Below are positions 20,789-32,349 of a stretch of DNA of 64,000 nucleotides, piece after piece. How positions within the stretch are numbered: position 1 is the stretch's first letter; every line of letters starts with the position of its first letter. Source of the stretch: Lepidodermella squamata (taxonomy: Eukaryota > Gastrotricha); assembly GCA_047495785.1 (NCBI GenBank), contig JBLDXI010000024.1, positions 4,960,001 through 5,024,000 on the forward strand, written 5' to 3'. Under the pieces are notes generated by a model. It did not search any database. It was not told where the DNA came from and saw only the letters and a program-made list of their open reading frames with translations. The position numbers were made by a program, and so were the translations under genes.

Positions 20789-22252
20789 GGGGGCATAGCT
20801 CAGTGGTAGAGCGTCTCATTCGCATTGTGAAGGTCTCGGGTTCAATCCCCGATGCCTCCAGTTGGCACTTTTTTCGCGTAAATGTTGAGAAGTAACAGCC
20901 ATAATACTGATGATATGAATCGGAAATAAGTCTAAGCATGCGAAAAAAGAGTGTCAGAAGTGGGGTTCGAACCCACGCCCTCTTTCGAGGACCAGATCTT
21001 GAGTCTGGCGCCTTAGACCGCTCGGCCATCCTGACCGTCTGACTGAATATTCAATTTGATTCAGATGAACCAGCGCGGGTTCAGCTTCGAGCATGCAATA
21101 AACCTCAAATCTTGTATAGGCTATACTTCATGTGACAGGCGCTGTGGCGAAATGGCTATCGCGTCGGACTTCGGATCCGAAGATTGTGGGTTCGAGTCCC
21201 ATCAGCGTCGTCCGCTTTTGTATTTTTGTTAGTTTCAGTAGGCTTCTGAAGCCATTTAAACAAATATTTCGACAACTGCTTGCGTAAATTTAATCTGCCT
21301 GCAATCTACCACGCATTTCAAGGGCCTTCCTAGCTCAGTCGGTAGAGCATGTGACTTTTAATCACAGGGTCGGGGGTTCGAGTCCCCCGGAGGGCGCAAG
21401 CTTTTTCCTCAGTTGCTCGGTTTAGCTGCATTCGGCTGATTTCACCGCTTCGTCGAATCACTTGCCGTGGCGTTAACTACGAAGGGGGATTAGCTCAAAT
21501 GGTAGAGCGCTCGCTTAGCATGCGAGAGGTAACGGGATCGACGCCCGTATCCTCCACAATTTTTTCTGCCTGTAGAAACGGTTTGTTCGCCGAAATGAGA
21601 CGTCGTCCCTGAAATTCTAGCTGTCACCTTCGGCTCAGTAGCTTAGTGGTAGAGCGTCTGCCTAGTAAGCAGAAGATCGAGGGTTCGATCCCCCCCTGAG
21701 CCTGGTATTGGGTGAATTTTTTGAAAATAAAGCCACAAAACTTTGCCAGTCAGTTTTTATGTTGCAGGCGTGGAAATGATAAAAATGTTGCCTGACCGGG
21801 AATCGAACCCGGGCCGCCGCGGTGAAAGCGCGGAATCCTAACCACTAGACCATCAGGGAGATGATGACAACGAGACCACTGGACGTGGTGTTCATCTGTC
21901 ATTCAGCGCTTTTCGCAGGTTGTCAAAGGTAAAAATGCGGCGGGCCCGTTCGGGAATTGAACCCGAGACCTCTCGCACCCGAAGCGAGAATCATACCCCT
22001 AGACCAACGGGCCGGTGCTACGCTGCCGCTAGGAAGGCTCTACCTAAGCGTTCGTAATGACACTTGGGGTTACCAAAAACGTGGGGCACGCCGAGACCCG
22101 GGATCGAACCAGGGACCTTTAGATCTTCAGTCTAACGCTCTCCCAACTGAGCTATCTCGGCTGTTATGTACAGCAGTGGTAAAGTTGATGCTTCGCTAGC
22201 TCATTGCAGGCTGTTATAGTTTGATCTAAAAATTGCGCTCCTGGGTGGGCTC

Positions 22253-22292
<40 letters not shown>

Positions 22293-24163
22293 AATTGCGC
22301 CACAGAAGCTCACGGCAGGCAGAACTAGCAGGAGGCTAAGGCCTAACAACGATTGGCCAAGGTCTGCGAACTTGGGTCCAGTTCGATGTGCAGTCATTAG
22401 AGTAGCGGACGCGATTTTATCCTTTACGGCTTTTGCAGCCGACAAGCTTTTGTGATACACCAGCTTAACATTACCTCACCCCTCACGCGACCCGCGATAG
22501 CTCAGCTGGTAGAGCGGAGGACTGTAGATGCAACGCAGCTATCCTTAGGTCGGTGGTTCAAGTCCGCCTCGCGGGATCGATGACTTTTTTACAGCTGATG
22601 AGCCCGCAGAATCGGTTATTTTCGAGCCTCGAAGAAGCTTTGCCATCTTGCATCAGGCCCGTTGGTCTAGGGGTATGATTCTCGCTTTGGGTGCGAGAGG
22701 TCTCGGGTTCAAATCCCGGACGGGCCCAAGCTTTTTGATATAATAGCCGAAGCGGCGGCATTACAAAAGGTGCATGCAATAAATAGCCTTCAGCAAGTAA
22801 TGCTATCATAGCGGCATCGGTGGTTCAGTGGTAGAATTCTCGCCTGCCACGCGGGAGGCCCGGGTTCGATTCCCGGCCGATGCAAGCGGCCCTGTTTTTG
22901 CATGAAAGCTTTGAGCAGCACCCGGCGAACAATGAAGCGCGGAAATTCAAAAGCAATGCCAACAGACTCCATGTCACCAAAATCCTTGGTAGTATAGTGG
23001 TTAGTATCCCCGCCTGTCACGCGGGAGACCAGGGTTCGATTCCCTGCCAAGGAGTCAGCTTTTTACATGCGGATTTGTGGATTTCAAGCAAATTTATTCA
23101 GTAATAACGTGCAAAAATGTTGATTGCCGCCCGATGTGGGGCTCGAACCCACGACCCTGGGATTAAGAGTCCCATGCTCTACCGACTGAGCTAACCGGGC
23201 TTAGCCGACATAGCTGATAACTAGGGCAGGTTCAAAGACCCAAATCAGGCATGCGACACGAGTCAGAGACAGAGAGTGTGTAAAAACATTCGAGGCTGCC
23301 AGGAGTCGAACCTGGAATCTTCTGATCCGTAGTCAGACGCGTTGTCCATTGCGCCACAACCCCATCGTGTTGATTTAGCATCATGATACGTACAGCGTTG
23401 TAGCACAGGAAAAAGCATAAAATGTATGTCAGAAGTGGGATTCGAACCCACGCCAGTAGAAACTGACTGCGACCTGAACGCAGCGCCTTGGACCGCTCGG
23501 CCATCCTGACGGGATGGTGGTATAGATTGATATCCCGCAGACGGCATTTCGCAAAGCCAGTAGAGCGTCGCCACAAAGTACTTAGTTTAATTACCTGTTG
23601 CCAATATAAAACTTAAACTAGCCAGCAATGTCGATCAGGGTGTATCGTTGTTGAAACTGCTGAATGAGCACTCAAGTCGCTATGCCCGAGTGGTTAAGGG
23701 GTCTGACTAGAAATCAGATGCGGTCTCCGCGCGTAGGTTCAAATCCTACTGGCGACGACAGTTATTTTTGCAATATAACGACTGAAAGTCAGTTCTGCAA
23801 TTAGTCTCCATAATACAGTCCTCGCATTCATCAGGCGTCAGTGGTGTAACGGTCAGCATGGTTGCCTTCCAAGCAGCCGATCCGGGTTCGACTCCCGGCT
23901 GACGCACACGTTTTTAGCTCACACGTTTGAGAGCAGCAAACGCATTGCTAGTGACGAGATGAAAGCTTTCCTTTCCAAAAGCAGCGTTCGAGAGGTCCCA
24001 TGGTGTAGCGGTTAGCACTCTGGACTCTGAATCCAGCGACTCGAGTTCGATTCTCGATGGGACCTTGATCAGTTTTTTCAAACAAACATAGCTGGAACTC
24101 AACAGCTGGAAACTTGCGATCATAATATTTGTTACCATTCAAACCTTTTCTTTCACTAGCCTA
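20789..24163. repeat. Array unit 6 (20 tRNA genes, 3375 bp)
   Basis: Genes: Ala-CGC 20789-20860, Leu-CAA 20952-21035(-), Arg-TCG 21138-21210, Lys-TTT 21324-21396, Ala-AGC 21484-21556, Thr-AGT 21632-21703, Glu-TTC 21788-21859(-), Pro-CGG 21942-22013(-), Phe-GAA 22089-22161(-), Asn-GTT 22236-22309(-), Tyr-GTA 22491-22576, Pro-TGG 22656-22727, Gly-GCC 22814-22884, Asp-GTC 22983-23054, Lys-CTT 23128-23200(-), Arg-ACG 23291-23363(-), Leu-CAG 23427-23510(-), Ser-AGA 23676-23757, Gly-TCC 23835-23906, Gln-CTG 23994-24065. Short type like unit 4, with which it shares a spacer A (GATAAC) after Lys-CTT. Glu has the C71 mismatch. Confidence 0.96.
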
Positions 24164-25422
24164 GGGGGCATAGCTCAGTGGTAGAGCGTCTCATTCGCAT
24201 TGTGAAGGTCTCGGGTTCAATCCCCGATGCCTCCAGTTGGCACTTTTTTCGCGTAAATGTTGAGAAGTAACAGCAATAATACTGATGATATGAATCGGAA
24301 ATAAGTCTAAGCATGCGAAAAAAGAGTGTCAGAAGTGGGGTTCGAACCCACGCCCTCTTTCGAGGACCAGATCTTGAGTCTGGCGCCTTAGACCGCTCGG
24401 CCATCCTGACCGTCTGACTGAATATCGTTCGTGTTGCGACGTAAGGGACCGCCTGTACTAGCGCATATTTCTATATATCATTATACCGCTACATTGCGGT
24501 TGTTTACAACTGCGGAGCGGTTGCATCCCAAATTACTATCTTTGGTTCAAGGGCTATAAAATTGCCATTAGCTGCGATTGCTATCGTGCGTTCTTGGACT
24601 CTTGGAGAGAAAAGAGAAATTCAGCTTTTCCCCCTATCATTCCTATAATTCTTCAAATTTTTCACGCTTTCTTCTGGAATTCTTCGATTGCAGATTTAAC
24701 AGGTAGCAAAAACGAGCTGCTGTGAGCAATGAAAAACTATTATTATCCGTGACTCGGTGCCGTAAATCTTTATTTTCAATGCAGCGAAATAATTGAAAAT
24801 GAACAAAGGAAATGAAACTAAGAGAACAATTCATCACACTTTGTTTAACAGAAATGGCGATAACAGGTTGAATATATCGAAAGAGCCAGCACTCTGCAAT
24901 AGTATAGTAGCGACCTTACGCCGTAATTTTCCATTTCCGATTCCCAATCCATATCCAATATCCAATCTTTATCCAATCAGCTATAACTCAAGTGCCGAAT
25001 TCGAGTAAAAGTTGAAGTATAATAATCCTAATAAACAATGCAGAATTTAAAATTTAACACAGCAGCTAAGAGGATGTACTTAACTACTTTAATAGCTGCG
25101 AGAGATATTGCAATAAGATTTTAATGAATTATTATTACGTATTTTAGAAACGAGCCATTCTAAATTTAAAGGTCCTCTGATTTCTACGAGAAATTATAGA
25201 ATGATATTAATGCACATTCAATGTTATTGAAAGTAGATCTCGCCCCTGGAAGTTTTGGCGGATAAATCTTTGAATTAGGAAACAAGAGGTCTTTAAAGTT
25301 TTCTGAAAATGTATCACTTAAAACCGAAATGAACTAACAATTTTCGTTGACGGCGAAACTCCATTGGTTAACTAATTAACTAAGTAACGATAACTAAATT
25401 GATAAGCCCCAGAAATGGCTTA

Positions 25423-25582
25423 GCGTCGTTGAATAACTCTGATTTGGGCAAGTTTACGTCAGTGACAAGTAAAAGGTGATAGCAGAGTTTTTATGTGAAC
25501 GAAGACGGAAGCAAACTTGTCACCCGTCAACTGTCTGTAACTGACGTGATCAAGCCCTAATCCGAGTTGTATTCAACGACGC
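25423..25582. mobile_element. 160-bp TA-flanked inverted-repeat element (MITE-like), nested
   Basis: The ends read GCGTCGTTGAATA inward on both sides, and imperfect pairing continues inward (about 25 bp plus a shared ACGTCAGT block). TA flanks each side (25421-25422 and 25583-25584), as expected for a Tc1/mariner-type target duplication. It has no coding capacity. It lies inside the 24426-27717 element. Confidence 0.6.
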
Positions 25583-25876
25583 TAACGACTACGGTATGAC
25601 TACGGCGCAGTGATGGCGGTTCATTCTGCTTTGACTGCTATGGTTTAGCTTTTTTCTTCCATTTAAAATGTCTATATCTATTGGATACCAATTAAGTGTT
25701 AAATTTCAATACCTAGAGCAGATCAGATTTGTCTCCAAAAAGCTGCGCTTTGATTTAGGATCTAGCCTTGACAAGCAGAACAAACCGCTCCATTGCTCCA
25801 GAAATCTACCCGTAAACCGTTCTCATCATAAAGTACGCGCCACTTATTTGCCTTCAATTACTCTGAAACTCTGAAA

Positions 25877-26360
25877 CAGTGTGGTCCACGGCCGGAAAAT
25901 GGCGAGTCACCAACCGGAGTCAAAATTGGGCCAAAGAGTCAAAACCATTAAAACGCCGATAAACCAGTAAATGTTACGTCTAAATATCACTCCAATTCCC
26001 GTTCTAGCTCGAAAATTGCTCTCTCTATATTCACCTGTCGCTGCAACTTTTCGGGGGGTTCGACTGGTTTTTAACAAAATTCGCCATTTTTGCGCCTTTG
26101 TAACTTGTAGAAAAATAGCTCCCTGCGAGCGAAGCGAGCTTCAGCTGAGGATATTTCTTCGACTTTTTGGACTTTTTTATGAGTGTGGAGTCAAAGCATC
26201 TAATTTTGGAGTCAAACTCAGAGCCGGAGTCAAGTTTATAGCTAGGTTATTTGTGACTCTTTCCGGAGTCAAGCTCGGCTTAGTAATCGGAGTCACACAT
26301 GAGTAAAAAAAATCCCAAAAGAGTCAAAATGGCTTGGGAGTCACACTTTGGACCACACTG
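25877..26360. mobile_element. 484-bp hAT-like non-autonomous element, nested
   Basis: The ends are CAGTGTGGTCCA and its inverse TGGACCACACTG. Flanking 8-mers CTCTGAAA (25869-25876) and CCCTGAAA (26361-26368) differ by one base, matching the 8-bp duplication of hAT transposons. About ten direct GAGTCA motifs (mostly GGAGTCA) lie in the parts near the ends, like the sub-terminal transposase-binding repeats known in hAT elements. The 111-codon open frame across it shows no known domain and is not called a gene. Confidence 0.75.
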
Positions 26361-28923
26361 CCCTGAAAGTTATTCTGCATTCTCGCCATTAGATTGAAGT
26401 GCCGTAAGCATTCCTGATTGACCTAATTATAGTTAAGATTCCAGCTAAAATGATCAAGTGGATGCGCATTGTAAATTATACTTCTGCGCATGATTGCTTT
26501 CTTTGATAACTACTGTTAGCCCGTGGCATTTTGCTCTTTGGCCGTCGGTTCAACACCATCAGACTAAATGTGACGTACTATTTCATTAAGAAGTCCGCGC
26601 AAAAATCGTGAATCCCAAACTCAAATGGTGGGTCACGTTTTGTCGTATCATGCCAAGCGAGTTGCATGTCGAACATTTCTCGAATGCAGCGGTTTCGTTG
26701 CTAATTGCTAATTGCTAATCATCAATCATCGCTAAATCGCTAACCAGATCACATTACCAAGACAATCCGCTATCTTTCTTAGGATACAGGGATACAAGTC
26801 ATACTAGCAATTCTCGAATGCTACCAACTTCGTAAACTTTGGGTGATTCTACTATTGACCTCATATGGCTGCGAGCTGCGAATCTGCTTCAGCGATTCCG
26901 CGAGCTTCGCGCAAGGTTGTAGTTCAGTTTGTCGCAACAGCTCAACTGCTCATATTTGATAAAATATGAAATGCGATTAGAAAAATACGTGATCGCTTTT
27001 TCATGCAATAAAATTTAAGAAGTATATCGAAATGCCTGCGAGCTGCGAGATAATGGAGAAGGATAACCACAAAATAGTTTATAACTAATCGCGTAATAAG
27101 TGCTCTCTTGGCATTTTCATGATAGTAGAAAAATTGGCTCATAGTCCATACTTCCGTAATATGCATTTTTCGTGATGATAACTGCATGGGTCGCATAAAA
27201 TTATGCTCCGGGAATGGGAAACTAAAAAGTAAGCCCATTCGAACGCAGACTCTGGTCATGTTTGAACAATAAGTGGTGGATAGTCATGGTTCAACTTCAC
27301 TATACAGAGAGAGTGCGAGAGAGAGACAGAGATTTTACCCTATGAGTTTACCCTATGGATATTGATAGAATTGATAGAATTGAATAATAAAAATTATATT
27401 ATATATTATAATTATAAAATTGATAGAATTATCCTAGACTACGCTCGTAGGGAACGAAGGTGAAATCAAGAAGAGGAGGATAAATTTGGTTGATCTTAAG
27501 AATTTAGCCGTGATAACGGAGAAATTGTCTGAAGCGTTTGTGCGTAGTACGCATTCTGCATTCTGGTAGCGTTGCAACCGTTCGGTATCGGATGCGCCGC
27601 AATAATGATGCTATTACCGGCAAATAAAAAGTAGCTTATATTACCAGTACCAAGTATTTTATTACAAACAGCATGGAAGTACTGCCTAACGCGGTCTCTT
27701 ACGTCGCAACACGAACGATATTCAATTTGATTCAGATGAACCAGCGCGGGTTCAGCTTCGAGCATGCAATAAACCTCAAATCTTGTATAGGCTATACTTC
27801 ATGTGACAGGCGCTGTGGCGAAATGGCTATCGCGTCGGACTTCGGATCCGAAGATTGTGGGTTCGAGTCCCATCAGCGTCGTCCGCTTTTGTATTTTTGT
27901 TAGTTTCAGTAGGCTTCTGAAGCCATTTAAACAAATATTTCGACAACTGCTTGCGTAAATTTAATCTGCCTGCAATCTACCACGCATTTCAAGGGCCTTC
28001 CTAGCTCAGTCGGTAGAGCATGTGACTTTTAATCACAGGGTCGGGGGTTCGAGTCCCCCGGAGGGCGCAAGCTTTTTCCTCAGTTGCTCGGTTTAGCTGC
28101 ATTCGGCTGATTTCACCGCTTCGTCGAATCACTTGCCGTGGCGTTAACTACGAAGGGGGATTAGCTCAAATGGTAGAGCGCTCGCTTAGCATGCGAGAGG
28201 TAACGGGATCGACGCCCGTATCCTCCACAATTTTTTCTGCCTGTAGAAACGGTTTGTTCGCCGAAATGAGACGTCGTCCCTGAAATTCTAGCTGTCACCT
28301 TCGGCTCAGTAGCTTAGTGGTAGAGCGTCTGCCTAGTAAGCAGAAGATCGAGGGTTCGATCCCCCCCTGAGCCTGGTATTGGGTGAATTTTTTGAAAATA
28401 AAGCCACAAAACTTTGCCAGTCAGTTTTTATGTTGCAGGCGTGGAAATGATAAAAATGTTCCCTGACCGGGAATCGAACCCGGGCCGCCGCGGTGAAAGC
28501 GCGGAATCCTAACCACTAGACCATCAGGGAGATGATGACAACGAGACCACTGGACGTGGTGTTCATCTGTCATTCAGCGCTTTTCGCAGGTTGTCAAAGG
28601 TAAAAATGCGGCGGGCCCGTTCGGGAATTGAACCCGAGACCTCTCGCACCCGAAGCGAGAATCATACCCCTAGACCAACGGGCCGGTGCTACGCTGCCGC
28701 TAGGAAGGCTCTACCTAAGCGTTCGTAATGACACTTGGGGTTACCAAAAACGTGGGGCACGCCGAGACCCGGGATCGAACCAGGGACCTTTAGATCTTCA
28801 GTCTAACGCTCTCCCAACTGAGCTATCTCGGCTGTTATGTACAGCAGTGGTAAAGTTGATGCTTCGCTAGCTCATTGCAGGCTGTTATAGTTTGATCTAA
28901 AAATTGCGCTCCTGGGTGGGCTC

Positions 28924-28963
<40 letters not shown>

Positions 28964-30845
28964 AATTGCGCCACAGAAGCTCACGGCAGGCAGAACTAGC
29001 AGGAGGCTAAGGCCTAACAACGATTGGCCAAGGTCTGCGAACTTGGGTCCAGTTCGATGTGCAGTCATTAGAGTAGCGGACGCGATTTTATCCTTTACGG
29101 CTTTTGCAGCCGACAAGCTTTTGTGATACACCAGCTTAACATTACCTCACCCCTCACGCGACCCGCGATAGCTCAGCTGGTAGAGCGGAGGACTGTAGAT
29201 GCAACGCAGCTATCCTTAGGTCGGTGGTTCAAGTCCGCCTCGCGGGATCGATGACTTTTTTACAGCTGATGAGCCCGCAGAATCGGTTATTTTCGAGCCT
29301 CGAAGAAGCTTTGCCATCTTGCATCAGGCCCGTTGGTCTAGGGGTATGATTCTCGCTTTGGGTGCGAGAGGTCTCGGGTTCAAATCCCGGACGGGCCCAA
29401 GCTTTTTGATATAATAGCCGAAGCGGCGGCATTACAAAAGGTGCATGCAATAAATAGCCTTCAGCAAGTAATGCTATCATAGCGGCATCGGTGGTTCAGT
29501 GGTAGAATTCTCGCCTGCCACGCGGGAGGCCCGGGTTCGATTCCCGGCCGATGCAAGCGACCCTGTTTTTGCATGAAAGCTTTGAGCAGCACCCGGCGAA
29601 CAATGAAGCGCGGAAATTCAAAAGCAATGCCAACAGACTCCATGTCACCAAAATCCTTGGTAGTATAGTGGTTAGTATCCCCGCCTGTCACGCGGGAGAC
29701 CAGGGTTCGATTCCCTGCCAAGGAGTCAGCTTTTTACATGCGGATTTGTGGATTTCAAGCAAATTTATTCAGTAATAACGTGCAAAAATGTTGATTGCCG
29801 CCCGATGTGGGGCTCGAACCCACGACCCTGGGATTAAGAGTCCCATGCTCTACCGACTGAGCTAACCGGGCTTAGCCGACATAGCTGATGACTAGGGCAG
29901 GTTCAAAGACCCAAATCAGGCATGCGACACGAGTCAGAGACAGAGAGTGTGTAAAAACATTCGAGGCTGCCAGGAGTCGAACCTGGAATCTTCTGATCCG
30001 TAGTCAGACGCGTTGTCCATTGCGCCACAACCCCATCGTGTTGATTTAGCATCATATCGTTGATGATACGTACAGCGTTGTAGCACAGGAAAAAGCATAA
30101 AATGTATGTCAGAAGTGGGATTCGAACCCACGCCAGTAGAAACTGACTGCGACCTGAACGCAGCGCCTTGGACCGCTCGGCCATCCTGACGGGATGGTGG
30201 TATAGATTGATATCCCGCAGACGGCATTTCGCAAAGCCAGTAGAGCGTCGCCACAAAGTACTTAGTTTAATTACCTGTTGCCAATATAAAACTTAAACTA
30301 GCCAGCAATGTCGATCAGGGTGTATCGTTGTTGAAACTGCTGAATGAGCACTCAAGTCGCTATGCCCGAGTGGTTAAGGGGTCTGACTAGAAATCAGATG
30401 CGGTCTCCGCGCGTAGGTTCAAATCCTACTGGCGACGACAGTTATTTTTGCAATATAACGACTGAAAGTCAGTTCTGCAATTAGTCTCCATAATATACAG
30501 TCCTCGCATTCATCAGGCGTCAGTGGTGTAACGGTCAGCATGGTTGCCTTCCAAGCAGCCGATCCGGGTTCGACTCCCGGCTGACGCACACGTTTTTAGC
30601 TCACACGTTTGAGAGCAGCAAACGCATTGCTAGTGACGAGATGAAAGCTTTCCTTTCCAAAAGCAGCGTTCGAGAGGTCCCATGGTGTAGCGGTTAGCAC
30701 TCTGGACTCTGAATCCAGCGACTCGAGTTCGATTCTCGATGGGACCTTGATCAGTTTTTTCAAACAAACATAGCTGGAACTCAACAGCTGGAAACTTGCG
30801 ATCATAATATTTGTTACCATTCAAACCTTTTCTTTCACTAGCCTA

Positions 30846-32309
30846 GGGGGCATAGCTCAGTGGTAGAGCGTCTCATTCGCATTGTGAAGGTCTCGGGTTC
30901 AATCCCCGATGCCTCCAGTTGGCACTTTTTTCGCGTAAATGTTGAGAAGTAACAGCCATAATACTGATGATATGAATCGGAAATAAGTCTAAGCATGCGA
31001 AAAAAGAGTGTCAGAAGTGGGGTTCGAACCCACGCCCTCTTTCGAGGACCAGATCTTGAGTCTGGCGCCTTAGACCGCTCGGCCATCCTGACCGTCTGAC
31101 TGAATATTCAATTTGATTCAGATGAACCAGCGCGGGTTCAGCTTCGAGCATGCAATAAACCTCAAATCTTGTATAGGCTATACTTCATGTGACAGGCGCT
31201 GTGGCGAAATGGCTATCGCGTCGGACTTCGGATCCGAAGATTGTGGGTTCGAGTCCCATCAGCGTCGTCCGCTTTTGTATTTTTGTTAGTTTCAGTAGGC
31301 TTCTGAAGCCATTTAAACAAATATTTCGACAACTGCTTGCGTAAATTTAATCTGCCTGCAATCTACCACGCATTTCAAGGGCCTTCCTAGCTCAGTCGGT
31401 AGAGCATGTGACTTTTAATCACAGGGTCGGGGGTTCGAGTCCCCCGGAGGGCGCAAGCTTTTTCCTCAGTTGCTCGGTTTAGCTGCATTCGGCTGATTTC
31501 ACCGCTTCGTCGAATCACTTGCCGTGGCGTTAACTACGAAGGGGGATTAGCTCAAATGGTAGAGCGCTCGCTTAGCATGCGAGAGGTAACGGGATCGACG
31601 CCCGTATCCTCCACAATTTTTTCTGCCTGTAGAAACGGTTTGTTCGCCGAAATGAGACGTCGTCCCTGAAATTCTAGCTGTCACCTTCGGCTCAGTAGCT
31701 TAGTGGTAGAGCGTCTGCCTAGTAAGCAGAAGATCGAGGGTTCGATCCCCCCCTGAGCCTGGTATTGGGTGAATTTTTTGAAAATAAAGCCACAAAACTT
31801 TGCCAGTCAGTTTTTATGTTGCAGGCGTGGAAATGATAAAAATGTTGCCTGACCGGGAATCGAACCCGGGCCGCCGCGGTGAAAGCGCGGAATCCTAACC
31901 ACTAGACCATCAGGGAGATGATGACAACGAGACCACTGGACGTGGTGTTCATCTGTCATTCAGCGCTTTTCGCAGGTTGTCAAAGGTAAAAATGCGGCGG
32001 GCCCGTTCGGGAATTGAACCCGAGACCTCTCGCACCCGAAGCGAGAATCATACCCCTAGACCAACGGGCCGGTGCTACGCTGCCGCTAGGAAGGCTCTAC
32101 CTAAGCGTTCGTAATGACACTTGGGGTTACCAAAAACGTGGGGCACGCCGAGACCCGGGATCGAACCAGGGACCTTTAGATCTTCAGTCTAACGCTCTCC
32201 CAACTGAGCTATCTCGGCTGTTATGTACAGCAGTGGTAAAGTTGATGCTTCGCTAGCTCATTGCAGGCTGTTATAGTTTGATCTAAAAATTGCGCTCCTG
32301 GGTGGGCTC

Positions 32310-32349
<40 letters not shown>

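Larger units (their letters stand above)
24426..27717. mobile_element. Non-coding inverted-repeat DNA element in unit 7
   Basis: 3292 bp. The left end CGTTCGTGTTGCGACGTAAG recurs inverted at the right end; the match runs 27 bp with one mismatch (24426-24452 and 27691-27717). The flanks read ATAT on both sides (24422-24425, 27718-27721) against a single ATAT in intact units (397-400), so the duplication is 4 bp; because the site is palindromic, 2-bp TA with one extra end base is equally possible. I found no transposase-like reading frame, so it is probably non-autonomous. Interior: a TATA-like CTATAAAA at 24554-24561, two nested elements (25423-25582, 25877-26360), three TTGCTAA repeats at 26698-26718, a GA-rich tract at about 27305-27332 and AT-rich simple sequence at 27361-27430. 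The superfamily is not assigned. Confidence 0.85.
24164..30845. repeat. Array unit 7 (20 tRNA genes), split by a 3.3-kb element
   Basis: Genes: Ala-CGC 24164-24235, Leu-CAA 24327-24410(-), [insertion 24426-27717], Arg-TCG 27809-27881, Lys-TTT 27995-28067, Ala-AGC 28155-28227, Thr-AGT 28303-28374, Glu-TTC 28459-28530(-), Pro-CGG 28613-28684(-), Phe-GAA 28760-28832(-), Asn-GTT 28907-28980(-), Tyr-GTA 29162-29247, Pro-TGG 29327-29398, Gly-GCC 29485-29555, Asp-GTC 29654-29725, Lys-CTT 29799-29871(-), Arg-ACG 29962-30034(-), Leu-CAG 30107-30190(-), Ser-AGA 30356-30437, Gly-TCC 30517-30588, Gln-CTG 30676-30747. Without the insertion and its 4-bp duplication the unit is 3386 bp. Confidence 0.96.

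Noticed and set aside
24793-25008. A 71-codon open frame in the unit 7 insertion
   Set aside because: Low complexity (repeated P/I/Y/N from ATCCAAT-like sequence) and no domain; taken as chance.
25971-26306. A 111-codon open frame inside the hAT-like element
   Set aside because: It spans the GAGTCA repeat region, lacks any transposase motif and the element is too short to be autonomous.
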